The notes below the pieces were generated by a model that saw nothing but the letters and a program-made list of their open reading frames with translations, made no database searches and had not been told where the DNA came from. From Porphyridium purpureum (taxonomy: Eukaryota > Rhodophyta > Bangiophyceae > Porphyridiales > Porphyridiaceae), in contig VRMN01000001.1 in NCBI GenBank assembly GCA_008690995.1, positions 682,001 to 746,000 on the forward strand: a DNA stretch of 64,000 bases, written 5' to 3'. The position numbers and the translations under genes were made by a program. Each line of letters opens with the position of its first letter. Within the stretch, counting starts at the first letter, position 1. Shown here in pieces: positions 1-9,500 of the stretch.

Positions 1-765
1 GTACAGGGGCTTTTTCGCCCGCGTGGTTTTTTACCCTGTACCTCTGGTTTGTGCATTGTTGTCTTTCGCCCCGAGGAGCCGAAGTCGCGTGTCCGAGGGA
101 AGCAGGAGCCGCTTGGCGGCCGGCCAGCACCCATTGAGCCGCTTGCTGACGTGGCTGGCTGTGGCTTCGTTCTGTGGAACGAACGGAGGAAAGCCCAGCC
201 TTTGGGAGAAATAATTTCTCCCTTCCGCGTCAAGGACAGCAAGGACGGCGGGGTATATAATGGGCGCGGGCCCGTGCGGTTCCCCGGATTTCTAGAGAGA
301 AGAAGAAGAAGAGGCAAGGGAGTACGACACAGAGAATAAAGGAAGAGTTGTTCTTTGGTGTCGGGTGCCTGGGCGTGGTCGTCGGAAGGCGTGGGGCCTT
401 TTGCTGAGCCTGTGTAGCAGAGCCAGCAGCACATCGTGTCTGGGGGGTTTCGGTGCTCTTGGAGCACTGAAGGCAGACGGCGGCTTTGTCCGTTACGACA
501 CCCTGCCCCTGTCGAGACCGGTGCTGTCTGTGCCGACGCGAAGGGCAATAGTAGAGGCCCTATACGTTGGATTTTCCACGCCCCGGGTATTCGTCGTCTG
601 TGTTGTGTGCGTCGTGTGGTTGTGTTCTCTGTGCTGTGTGCGTCGTGTTGCTGGGGTTCGGTCATCTGAGAAGGGTTGTGTCATCCGGGTTCGTGCGCTT
701 GTCATCATCAAGCGTGCGAGAATTTAAAGCAGGGTTTAAACTGTACCTCCACTGTTGGGTGTTCT
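1..765 (+). mobile_element. Diverged LTR relic of a Copia-type element
   Basis: This stretch is recognisably related to the LTRs of the young element at 42-47.8 kb. Shared blocks in the same order include the GGCCGGCC area, ACGTGGC-GGCTGTGG followed by TGTGGAACGAA, GGAGAAAT-TTCTCCC, AGCAAGGACG, a TATA box (GTATATAA near 251, against GTATAAAAGG in the young LTR), an AGAAGAAGAAGAGG tract, and near the right end GGTTTAAAC-GTACC at about 733-748. The middle is longer than in the young copy. It is clearly old, with many differences from the young family, and no coding part or second LTR is seen. The left end may lie outside the window. The right end is set by loss of similarity and is approximate. 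Confidence 0.6.
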
Positions 766-805
766 GTATTTTCACCAGCAGGGCAACGCGGCTGAGAAGT
801 TGGCG

Positions 806-1543
806 ATGGATGGAGGGATAGGGCAGGGGAAGAAGGGCGAGAAGGGTGAGTGTTGTGAATCGTTGGTCGGAGTCAAGATGAGCGCGGAGCTCATGGAGCT
901 GGCCAGCATGGACTGGACAAACACAGAGCACATGATGGGAACGACGATCATGGCGACGGCGTTCGACGGCGGTGTGGTGATGGGTGCGGACTCCCGGACA
1001 ACAACTGGCTCGTACATTGCGAATCGCGTCAGCGATAAAATCACCCCGATCACAGACAAGGTGTGGTGCTGCCGTTCCGGATCAGCAGCCGATACCCAGG
1101 CGATCTCGGATTACGTGCGGCTCTACACCGCCCAGCACGCCATCGAGCTGGGCCAGGAGCCGCGCGTCAAGACGGTGGCAAATTTATTCAGAGAAATCTG
1201 CTACTCAAATAAGGCGAATCTGATGGCCGGGATCATCTGCGCCGGCTGGGACCAGTTCAGCGGCGGCCAGGTCTACAACATTACGCTCGGGGGTAGCTGC
1301 GTGCAGCAGCCATTCTCGATTGGCGGCTCTGGTTCGACCTACATCTACGGGTACTGCGACTCGAACTTTCGCGAGAATATGACGCGCGACGAGTGCGTCG
1401 AGTTTGTTAAGCACGCTCTCGCGCTCGCTATGGCGCGCGATGGCTCAAGCGGCGGTGTGATCCGCATGGTGATCATTGACTCGTCCGGTGTGCAAAAAGT
1501 GTTTATTCCAGGAGACAAGCTCCCGATGGCATGGCAGGGATAA
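806..1543 (+). CDS. PSMB6: Proteasome subunit beta type-6 (beta1, caspase-like)
   Basis: This is the caspase-like catalytic subunit of the 20S proteasome core (245 aa). After a propeptide of about 46 residues comes the autocleavage site, Gly followed by the catalytic Thr ([14 protein letters not shown]). Family-typical stretches follow: [50 protein letters not shown] and [15 protein letters not shown]. The match to animal and plant beta1 is close along the whole length. The open frame extends upstream to a TTG at 755, but the first ATG is at 806; a second in-frame ATG at 878 would still leave a short propeptide. No intron is needed. The gene starts about 40 bp after the LTR relic, so its promoter probably lies in or next to former LTR sequence. 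Confidence 0.95.
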   Translation: MDGGIGQGKKGEKGECCESLVGVKMSAELMELASMDWTNTEHMMGTTIMATAFDGGVVMGADSRTTTGSYIANRVSDKITPITDKVWCCRSGSAADTQAISDYVRLYTAQHAIELGQEPRVKTVANLFREICYSNKANLMAGIICAGWDQFSGGQVYNITLGGSCVQQPFSIGGSGSTYIYGYCDSNFRENMTRDECVEFVKHALALAMARDGSSGGVIRMVIIDSSGVQKVFIPGDKLPMAWQG

Positions 1544-1796
1544 GATGCGGCTCGTATTTAGAGCTCAGAAGTGTCACGTAAAGAAGCAACTCGGTTTTTC
1601 TGACGAATTCAGGCGCAGGAAATGATACTCTGTGCGTCATGACTTGTTTTCGGAAGCACCACCGCTACTGATCAAGAACTGGACCACGGTCGAGATGTCC
1701 ATCCTCACTGAAGGGACAACGAGACACGCACGGCGGAAGCGGATCAAGCCTGTACCTTCTTGAAATGATGATTCGGTTGAGCAAAGCGGCCTGGCA

Positions 1797-3599
1797 TTAA
1801 AAACATTCGCGCGGTCGGATGGGCATGCACAAGTTGTAAAACGAATTAGGTACAAAAAGGTCTGCTGTCTTCCAGCCGCACCAGCCCTTCTCAAGGATCA
1901 CTTTCTCATCCTCCTGCCCGATGTAATGCGGATCCAAGATCAGAAATTGTGTCTTTCCCGTCGTGTGGTCAAAGCTGACACCAAGAAGCGTGTACGCAAG
2001 CACACCGCCGCCTATCATGACGGGTGTTCCCTGCTGCTGAAAATGCTGCATCAACTCGCGGCCTTTGGACTCCATTTCTGCGCCCGCGCTAACGTGCATG
2101 ATTCGACTCGAAATGCCGGTCAGTTCGTTCAGCACGTAGCACACTTCGTTGGCCCCGATCCATTCCTTACTGCCGAGGAACGCGGAGGGTTTATCACCTA
2201 TTCGTACCAGCGTCTGCTGGATCTCTTCGTGCGTGGGCACGCTGATCGACGTATAGTTCTGGTAGCGGCACCACGACACAATCGCCATCAAAGAGCGGTA
2301 CGCGCAGCCCCAACCTTTGTCATCGACTTTGTCCTGCATGTAGTGAAAGTAGTCGTAGCTTCCTTGCACCAAGAATTGTTCGGCCGTGGCTTGCACCGCG
2401 CCGCGGTACTCTGGGATGCGCAAATGGACATTCTTCAAGTACTTGGAAGTTTCTGGCATACACGACTCACAGTCTCGCTCAAGGTCGTACTCACAGGCCG
2501 CGCGGAATACGGGTCGATCAAAAGGTAGCATCAGCGCAAGGTGCGCAGACCTGCGCAGCTCGATGAACGAGCTTTCGTGCTCCTGTTGGTCCGTCGCCGC
2601 GCACAAACACGTCACTGGACATGACATGTCTGGTGGTTTGAAGTGGATGGGCCGCAGCTGCTCCGTACTCGACACCAATGAGGTCAACTGTATCAGCTGG
2701 TGTTTCAGCGCCTGAACCAAGGACTGCACCAACTGGGTTCCGGTCGAGGTAGTGCTTGTGCACAAAAGCACGTCTAATCCCATCGGATAACACTGACTTT
2801 GCAGAGGTTCAAGTACCCGAACGTACGGAGCATCCACAGAAGCACCAGACGTGTTTGGCATTGCGCCAGTACATTTATACAGCAAAGAGAGCCGATACAC
2901 CGCTTTACGCGCGCTCTGTGCCTGTTTGGCGGTTGGATGTCGGGTTTGCCCAACAACAGGCTTCCCCTTCCGCTTGGGTTGCTGTGTCCTTTGGGGAAGC
3001 TCACCGCCGACATTGCGTAAGCTTCCATTCCTCTCGTTACCTTTCAAGTGGAGAACGGTCTCTGACAAGGGCGCATCCATGGCCTGGCCGCCTACAATGA
3101 ACTGTGCGTCTGCCAGCTGGAACGCATTTGAGAGACTCAGTTCTGCTACCCACTCATCCCAATCTTTCTTGCTTCCGTGCATACTGATCAGACGGGACGC
3201 ATGAACCCGGAAAATTAGCGTCGATGAAATCGAGCTCTGCACGGCCGCGTCGTCCACCACGAAGCGTGTGGTCCCGTGCTCGACGCCACACCGCGCCAGA
3301 CCGAACGGTAACGACATCACTTTGCAGTCCACATCGGCCAAAGTCACGCACCAGGCAACGAACGGCGGCCGACCTTGCGCGTTGCTCTGCGAGACGTCTT
3401 TTGATTCAAAGCCGTGACATAGATATCGGACCGATGCTGCGGTGTCCTGAAGCGCGGCCGCATGCTGGATGATCCGCCGGTGCGTCGCACTTGACACGAG
3501 CACCGCCGTCATATCTGCACCATCATGTAAGCGCGCTGCGTGCGCATCGGGTTTTTTCTCATCGTCTCGAGGCGTGCTCGGGCCATCCTTGTTCTCCAT
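1797..3599 (-). CDS. UFSP2: Ufm1-specific protease 2 (peptidase C78)
   Basis: This 600-aa cysteine protease matures the ubiquitin-like modifier UFM1 and removes it from targets. The C78 catalytic domain fills the last third. The catalytic Cys lies in KGWGCAYRSLMAIVSWC near residue 430, with the DPHYIG Asp-His motif near residue 558, and the QFLILDPHY and GWCGWKTADLF segments agree with UFSP2. The N-terminal 380 residues are weakly conserved, as in plant UFSP2, and may serve ER or substrate recruitment. The first codon of the frame is GTG at 3602; the next codon at 3599 is ATG and is taken as the start. It is transcribed divergently from PFDN1 across a spacer of about 150 bp. Its presence implies an intact UFMylation pathway. 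Confidence 0.9.
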   Translation of the reverse strand: MENKDGPSTPRDDEKKPDAHAARLHDGADMTAVLVSSATHRRIIQHAAALQDTAASVRYLCHGFESKDVSQSNAQGRPPFVAWCVTLADVDCKVMSLPFGLARCGVEHGTTRFVVDDAAVQSSISSTLIFRVHASRLISMHGSKKDWDEWVAELSLSNAFQLADAQFIVGGQAMDAPLSETVLHLKGNERNGSLRNVGGELPQRTQQPKRKGKPVVGQTRHPTAKQAQSARKAVYRLSLLYKCTGAMPNTSGASVDAPYVRVLEPLQSQCYPMGLDVLLCTSTTSTGTQLVQSLVQALKHQLIQLTSLVSSTEQLRPIHFKPPDMSCPVTCLCAATDQQEHESSFIELRRSAHLALMLPFDRPVFRAACEYDLERDCESCMPETSKYLKNVHLRIPEYRGAVQATAEQFLVQGSYDYFHYMQDKVDDKGWGCAYRSLMAIVSWCRYQNYTSISVPTHEEIQQTLVRIGDKPSAFLGSKEWIGANEVCYVLNELTGISSRIMHVSAGAEMESKGRELMQHFQQQGTPVMIGGGVLAYTLLGVSFDHTTGKTQFLILDPHYIGQEDEKVILEKGWCGWKTADLFVPNSFYNLCMPIRPRECF

Positions 3600-3750
3600 C
3601 ACCCCTCAGCATACTTCCGCGCCAGACTGGAGAAGCCACACACACTCAAAAGTGTTCGCGGTCGGTGTGTCAAGCGAGAACAATTTAGGTTGAGCAAGGT
3701 TGGCGCGGGGAAGAGGTGCTCCAGCGTGAATCTGCGGGCGAGGGGACGGG
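3600..3750. promoter_or_regulatory. Shared divergent promoter of UFSP2 and PFDN1
   Basis: Only 151 bp separate the two divergent start codons, so both core promoters must lie here or inside the genes. I see no convincing TATA box. The bidirectional role is inferred from the layout. Confidence 0.5.
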
Positions 3751-4358
3751 ATGGCGAGTGCACAGGGCCTGCAGCCCGATCGGGCGCAGATGGAGCAGCT
3801 CATGGAGCTTCAGACGCGCGCCATGGAAATGCGGCAGCACGTCACAAGGGTATGTCGTGTTTTGACTTGCTCGGTTCGGTGGACGCCTGCGACTCGCGCG
3901 AGCTGGGCGTCTACTTGCTTGTTTCGATTTTCTTTCGACCGCATCGGACGTGAAGTTAGGTTGACTGACTTGCTCACTTTGTGACTTTGCACCTTATTTT
4001 TATTTCTTTTTGTCTGCATGCTCTATTTTTGGATGACGCCGGATTGGTGGTCGTGCCGCCTCAACAGCTTGCCAACCAGATTGCCAACTTGGAGCGCGAC
4101 CAAGCCGTGGCTCGCATCACGATTAACCATATCCAGAGCCTGCCGCCCGGCACGCAGACGTACCGTCCGTTGGGTAAGTGCTTCACGCTCGACAGCCCTG
4201 AGGCGCTGAAAGATCGCCTCTCGTCTGCCACGCAGAAGCAGGCGCTCGAAATTCAGTCCAAGACGACTCTTCGTGAACAGTTTTTTGTGAAACTCAAAGA
4301 GAATGAGCGCCAGCTCGAAGACCTGATGGACACGATCGAGCGCGGTGCGGGCAAGTAG
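3751..4358 (+). CDS. PFDN1: Prefoldin subunit 1 (two exons)
   Basis: This is a beta-type subunit of the hexameric prefoldin chaperone, which passes nascent actin and tubulin to CCT. The coding exons are 3751-3849 and 4068-4358 (129 aa). Exon 1 ends in phase 0 at MRQHVTR and exon 2 opens with LANQIANLERDQ. The spliced product aligns with human PFDN1 without a gap across the join, from TELQAK/MELQTR to GVGRMF/PLGKCF, which supports both splice sites. It has two coiled-coil helices flanking a beta hairpin (TYRPLGKCFTL) and ends in GAGK. Its length matches the family (about 122 aa). The continuous frames around the intron (3751-3984 and 3981-4358) are read-through and not separate genes. Confidence 0.85.
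3850..4067 (+). other. Spliceosomal intron of PFDN1
   Basis: A 218-bp GT-AG intron with donor GTATGT and acceptor CAACAG. GTTGACTGAC in the second half is a plausible branch site. Phase 0. The ends are supported by the ungapped protein alignment. Confidence 0.8.
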
Positions 4359-4765
4359 ATGTGGCTCGGTGGCGAGCCTTGGGTCTCGTGCAGAGCCACG
4401 CCGACAGAAGGCCTACACGCAATGAGTTTTCAAGTTTAATTTCTTCTCTTTTCAATATTGTCTTTCTCTGCAACAAGTCACCCGCTCACTCTACATCTGA
4501 GCGAATCTCCTCGATTTTCCAAGTGCTCTATCAACTAGCCAACGTTCCCACCATACTCACACGAAGCGCGCGAAAGTCGCTGCGCCGACGCCACACTCAC
4601 GCGCCAGCAAAAGCGATTCACGCTGTTGTTCCCAGTAATCAATCTATTCACACAAACTCGCCCACTCTCGGTGCAACATTTGCAAGGCATCCTCGCTCAG
4701 AAGATCCCCGACGCAAATCGCCCAAAGCCATGAATCGAGTAAAAAGGAAGGGATTCGTGCGAGAC
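4359..4765. other. Spacer between convergent genes
   Basis: These 407 bp hold the 3' ends of PFDN1 (plus) and of the zinc-motif gene (minus). The sequence is moderately AT-rich with ATTTCTTCTCTTTTC tracts. I see no gene, RNA or repeat. Confidence 0.5.
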
Positions 4766-5239
4766 TTAGAAAAAGGAACCTCGATGAAAGTTGTTCATGT
4801 TGTGGTACTCGAACATGGCGTTCTCGTTTTCCCTGTCCTCAACGACCACTGGCAGTGCTTCTGAGCGCGCCGTACCAGATGCACGCAGCCCAGCCATGAC
4901 ATCGGGGCGCGCCTTTAGCGCGGCTTCGGCATGCAGCATGACATGCGGCGGGTCTGCGCGCAGTGATGACTCCAGGTGGTGCTCGTGCTCCGGCGCGGGT
5001 GAATTAGCCTCCTGCTTTGCGACGCGTAGCTTCCTGCGCACGCCTGCGGCCGGCCGCCGCCCGCCGCCGAGCATGACGGACCAGCGGCAATTTTGGCCGC
5101 AGTACCTGCCGCCCTTCTCGTCGACGAGCGGTGCCGAGTCTGAGGCGCTGAGCTGCTGCTCCACCCACACGACGCGCCCGCAGTTGACGCAGCGCTCGTC
5201 CATGCCTACTTCAGCACCCAACACTGTCTCCATGATCAT
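4766..5239 (-). CDS. Small protein with zinc-ribbon-like Cys motif, unknown function
   Basis: A 157-aa protein that I do not recognise. The N-terminal third carries CVNCGR (about residues 17-22) and, about 26 residues later, YCGQNCRWS, giving CxxC-x(26)-CxxxC, a likely single zinc site of treble-clef or FLZ-like type. The rest is charged and low in hydrophobics, with a His-rich stretch (EHEHH) and a C-terminus rich in N, H and F. There is no signal peptide or membrane segment. ATG codons lie at 5239 and 5233. Coding status rests on the paired Cys motif and the length of the open frame in a GC-rich region, so it is moderately supported. It converges on PFDN1. Confidence 0.5.
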   Translation of the reverse strand: MIMETVLGAEVGMDERCVNCGRVVWVEQQLSASDSAPLVDEKGGRYCGQNCRWSVMLGGGRRPAAGVRRKLRVAKQEANSPAPEHEHHLESSLRADPPHVMLHAEAALKARPDVMAGLRASGTARSEALPVVVEDRENENAMFEYHNMNNFHRGSFF

Positions 5240-5577
5240 GAGTCACGCCTCAGCACACGACGCCAGCCGCTATCCAATGCCAAGCTCCACTCTTCTTCCC
5301 AACCTCGCGGCGTTCCGGCTCGACACAATGTGCAGACTGCTGCGCTCACTATGCTGGTCTCGGAATGTCTGCGTGTTTGCGTGCCTCTTCGTGGCCAACT
5401 GAGTCCGTCCCACACCGTGATGCTAGTGCCGCGCGGCGGATTTTATACTCCACGCTTGCGGTGCATGGCCGCAAGAATGCCATCCAACAGCGCGCGGGCA
5501 ACAACCCAGCGCCCCGAAATCGATCGATGACCGACCGTCATCATCTGGTGGACGTGCGCAAACACAAACACATGAGG

Positions 5578-5615
<38 letters not shown>

Positions 5616-6543
5616 TGTGCTTGTGATTCGCCTTGATTGCACCAGTGGGGCGCGATAGAAACCCGCACAGTGGGATAGTGCGGCCGCTGCAAGTACCAAA
5701 CGGCCCTGTTTGAGGCAAGCGAAAGGACAGGCACAAGGCGACGCTTACAGTTGATTTGCTGCTTGCATTAATTAAAAGGCTCGAGGATCGGAGTCGAAAC
5801 CCCAACACTGCGAGCGCTGTGGGTGTGAGTGCGCGCGAGTCTAGTGGGAACGCCTGGAAAAGAAGGGACGGTGGGTCGAATCGGCCACATTCTACGCGGC
5901 GTGAGTGCGTGGCTTGGAAGCAGGACGTGCGGTTGTGACGTGGCCGCTCGAGATCTCGCGCGGCGCGAAATCTGCGCGGGGCTGGAATCAAATTCTCATT
6001 CAAACGGGCGTGTGCGCCAGGCGTCGCGCGCCGCGTTGGCACCGCCAGCGACGAGGATTGGTAGGGTTTTGGCGGCGTGGGCTCATATCTCCACGTGTCT
6101 CGATTCGGACACTCGCGCTGTGCACGCGCCGTATCGCATCGACGACGGCGCGCCTTTGCAGCGCAAACATGCTAATTGCGTCATCGCTTACACACGCGCG
6201 CCGACGGCGACGGCCAGACTTTATTCGTGAGGCAAGGGAGGGGGCTCGGATCGGCCTGACGCGAACACGTCGAAATGTTGGTGGGTTATCTCACCGGAGC
6301 CCCATGGATGACCACGCTCCAACATTCGCGTCCCAGAATAAATGGAATGTGCGTGAGGCGAGCCGCAGCGTCCCAAACACAACATGCCAGTGCGCCGCCG
6401 GCTGATACGCCAGTATCGATCAGTGAGAACGGCACGAGCAAAGATGACGAGGACAACAAGACTCAACAGCGAGCGTCAATCACGTCGCAGGGAAGGGGGA
6501 GCACAATACAAAACACCACGGACAGAAAAAAGACGACCCACCC
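5240..6543. other. 1.3-kb spacer without a supported gene
   Basis: This spacer lies upstream of the zinc-motif gene and downstream of the axis-protein gene. It contains a (TG)n tract and several overlapping open frames on both strands (5443-6042 minus, 5829-6230 plus, 5905-6405 plus). None has a recognisable domain, and they are Arg/Ser/Ala-rich in the manner of shadow frames in GC-rich DNA. I found no tRNA-like structure. Confidence 0.5.
5581..5613 (+). repeat. (TG)n microsatellite
   Basis: An uninterrupted GT/TG dinucleotide run of about 33 bp, followed by a degenerate GCTTGTGCTTGTG tail. Confidence 0.95.
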
Positions 6544-9500
6544 TCATTCGCTCATATCCTCCAGTTCGCGGCACAGCGCCTGCGATAATTGCAAGAGGCG
6601 ATTCGTTACAGATGCCGCGGCACAGCTTTCCTCTGTTGTGGACAGCAGCGCCGCATCTAGGTCAGCCAGATGACGATGGCATGCCACGTGAGCGTCTTGG
6701 ACAAGGGACGCAGCATTATGCTGCCAAGAGGACGTAACGTTGGCAACGACTGACGCGGCCTCATCCTCGTCTGCACTACTGGCGCGCAGCTTGCGGATGC
6801 CTGCGGCAATGTCGCTGGCCCACTGCGCGCCGGCTGAAACAGATTCGCGGAATGCACGATCCTCGCGCTGCACGTCGGCGACCAGTGTAGCAAGATGTGC
6901 CCGATGGTCTGCGTCAAGCTTCTGCATGCGCTGCTTCGCACGAGCTTCAAAGTCAATCAAAAGTCCGTGCGCACGCCGTTTCATAGCCGCTTCCCGAGCT
7001 GCCTGTTCTTTGCGGATGCCTGATTGCTTCTTGGCCAGAATGTGCTTCACGCGTTGCAGCAAAAGATTAGACAATCGCTCCGAGCCCGCAGCGGCGCCAG
7101 GGCGTTTGTCCGCGCGCGACCCAGTAGCGGCATTCAAAAGTTGCTCCACGCCCTCCAAATGCGTGTCGTTTTCGAAGCCCACGAGCTCTGATCGCACGCT
7201 CTGCCACTCGCGTGCTTGAGCGAGCATCAGGCTACCCTTACCATCATGCGCCCCCGTGGCACGGGCAGCCGCTGAGAATCCAGACGTCCTGGGCGTCTGT
7301 GCCACCACTCGCCGTTTCTCGACATCATCCTCTCCACCACATTCTGGTCTTGGTCTTGTCTGGGCCGCCCTGTTTCGTTCGCAACGCTTGGATATGCCCA
7401 CGTCCTTGTCTTCCCATCCCAAAGACCGCAGAAAACCAAAAACATCCTCGCTCTTTTCCTTGGACGCACGCGACGGCGAAGATGCTGCCGCAGCGTTCGG
7501 ACTCAGCGGAAGAGTGAGGGACCTGGCCTTCGACGGACTCGCTGTTTCGGCGGCTCCTAGTGTCGAAAGACCCAAACTGTGACAAAGCGGTGGTTGCGAC
7601 GGGCCTTCTGCCTTGAGACGAGAGACCGCCGCGCTCTCCTTGTGTACACTGTCATGGCCAAGGCTCAAGGTATCACAGTGCTGAACCCGGCTTGCGCGCG
7701 CCTCATCGAGGTCTTTCGAAGGACGCACCAACCTCTTCGGACACTGTCGCTCCGTTTCGGTCGTCACGCCTGCCGTCCTTCCGACTGCATCAATGCTGCT
7801 CCTTTCCATGACCTGCGAGCCCTCCCACTGGGGTCGTGCAGTCGAACGAGTGACTGTAGCACCGGCATCCTCTTCCTTTTCTTCGTCGTAAGACGGTTTC
7901 CGACCAACAAACTTGGCGCTCTCAGAACACAAGCCGGCTGAATGAGTTCCTGGTCCCTGCCGGACAGGCTTCAGCGACCTCGCCGGCCCGGATGAGTGTG
8001 CAGGCGTCATCTTACCATTGCCCAATACCAAATCAGACAGCGTTGGTACATCCAAAACGGAACTTTTGCTTCGCGGAAGCGACTTTGCTCGCCGCTTGGC
8101 TTGGCTTGGCACCGTGGCTACCAGAGATGCCTTGTTTTGCCTGTCCTTGCGACTTCGGGAATCCGAGTGTGCACTGCGATCGCGACCATTGTCAGACTTC
8201 TCAGGTGTGATCCACTCCACCTCGCGCACAGCGGCAGCAACGGTGGCGGCACCAAGTTCTGTGGATGACTTTGGTTGAGGATCCTTACTTTGCTGTGCCT
8301 TCATCGCAGAGGATCCTTCACCATCTTGCTCGTCTCCGTGGGTTTCTTTGTAGAACACGGATTTGCTCCTAGGCCGCAAACTCGAACGGCGGTGTCCTGC
8401 GAGGCGAGCCGTAGACGCTTCCTCCTCGCAAGGGCTTTTGCCTTCCAGATGCTTGTGTCGCTTTTCTACAGGCTCTGAATCTCGTTCAGCATCTCTGCGA
8501 ACCGCACGATCATTCGGAGCACTCGCGCGTTTTCTGCTTCCCTTTGCTTTCCGTGCACTTGGCTTCTCTGACTCCAAAAGTGCGTGTCTGGCCTTCGTCT
8601 CTGACTCTGTGACCTTTGACTTCAATGCGGGGGGCGTTGCAAGATCGTTTGAGATCGGCTTCTTGGTTTTGTTCTTCTCCACACCTGTCCTCGCAGGCGG
8701 CTGATGATCCGAGGGCTCTGCTCCACGAACACGCGGTACCTGCTTTGCCCCGATGGGACCTCCTTCGAAGAAAGTGGCTATCGACGCTCGCCGTTCAGCG
8801 AAACCTGCGAGGCGGTGTCCTCTGTCTACGCGGGACGACGGACATCGCTCATCCAGCTCTGCCGTCGTCACTTTGCTCTTGGGATCAGACATGGATACGC
8901 TGTGATGATTGTCGGCATCATCGCCGCATCTAGCCTCCGTATTGTCACCGCCGAGATGGACAATGCTCATCTTTCTTGCACCTGTTGGAGCAGACCCCGG
9001 ACGTCCAAAGCCCCCTCCGGCGTCCGTCTTGCCCTTCACCGCACCAAGGATACTGGAGATCAGCTCAACAAATTCATCCCGGGCGCGGTCTGTGCGGAAC
9101 TGGAGCGTACAGGTGTGAGCCGCGCTACATGTATCTCTGCTTTCATTCCCAAGACGGTATTTGACTGTGGCTGCAAGCTCAGAGAAAACAAGTGTGGCGC
9201 AAGCTGAGACGGATGCAGGCTCTGTCTGAACGCCCACAAGGTCGACGACATGAATCCGCACCTGAGCAAAGTCCTCTGCGTCGCAATCAAAAGAAAGCAG
9301 AAAAGAGTTGACATCGAGCCAAAAGGTGCAACGAACGCCGTCCAAAATGGTTCTTGCCCGGAAAGACGCCGGGCGACCAAGACTCCCAGTCACTCTCTCG
9401 CCGATAATCTCTGACGCAAGTTCTCGCATGCGTTGCCGATTTCCAAGTTCTATGCCAAGAATTTTGGCCGCAATCGCATCACCAAACTCGGAGCGCAGCA

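Noticed and set aside
755-805. Upstream extensions of several genes (for example PSMB6, kinase, MgtE, channel, glycosyltransferase, threonine deaminase, KH protein, DPE2)
   Set aside because: These extensions begin at GTG or TTG. In a eukaryotic nuclear genome I used the first suitable ATG instead.
5443-6042. 199-codon open frame on the minus strand
   Set aside because: It crosses the (TG)n tract, which it reads as a His/Thr repeat, has no domain and overlaps other frames of equal length. It looks like a shadow frame in GC-rich DNA.
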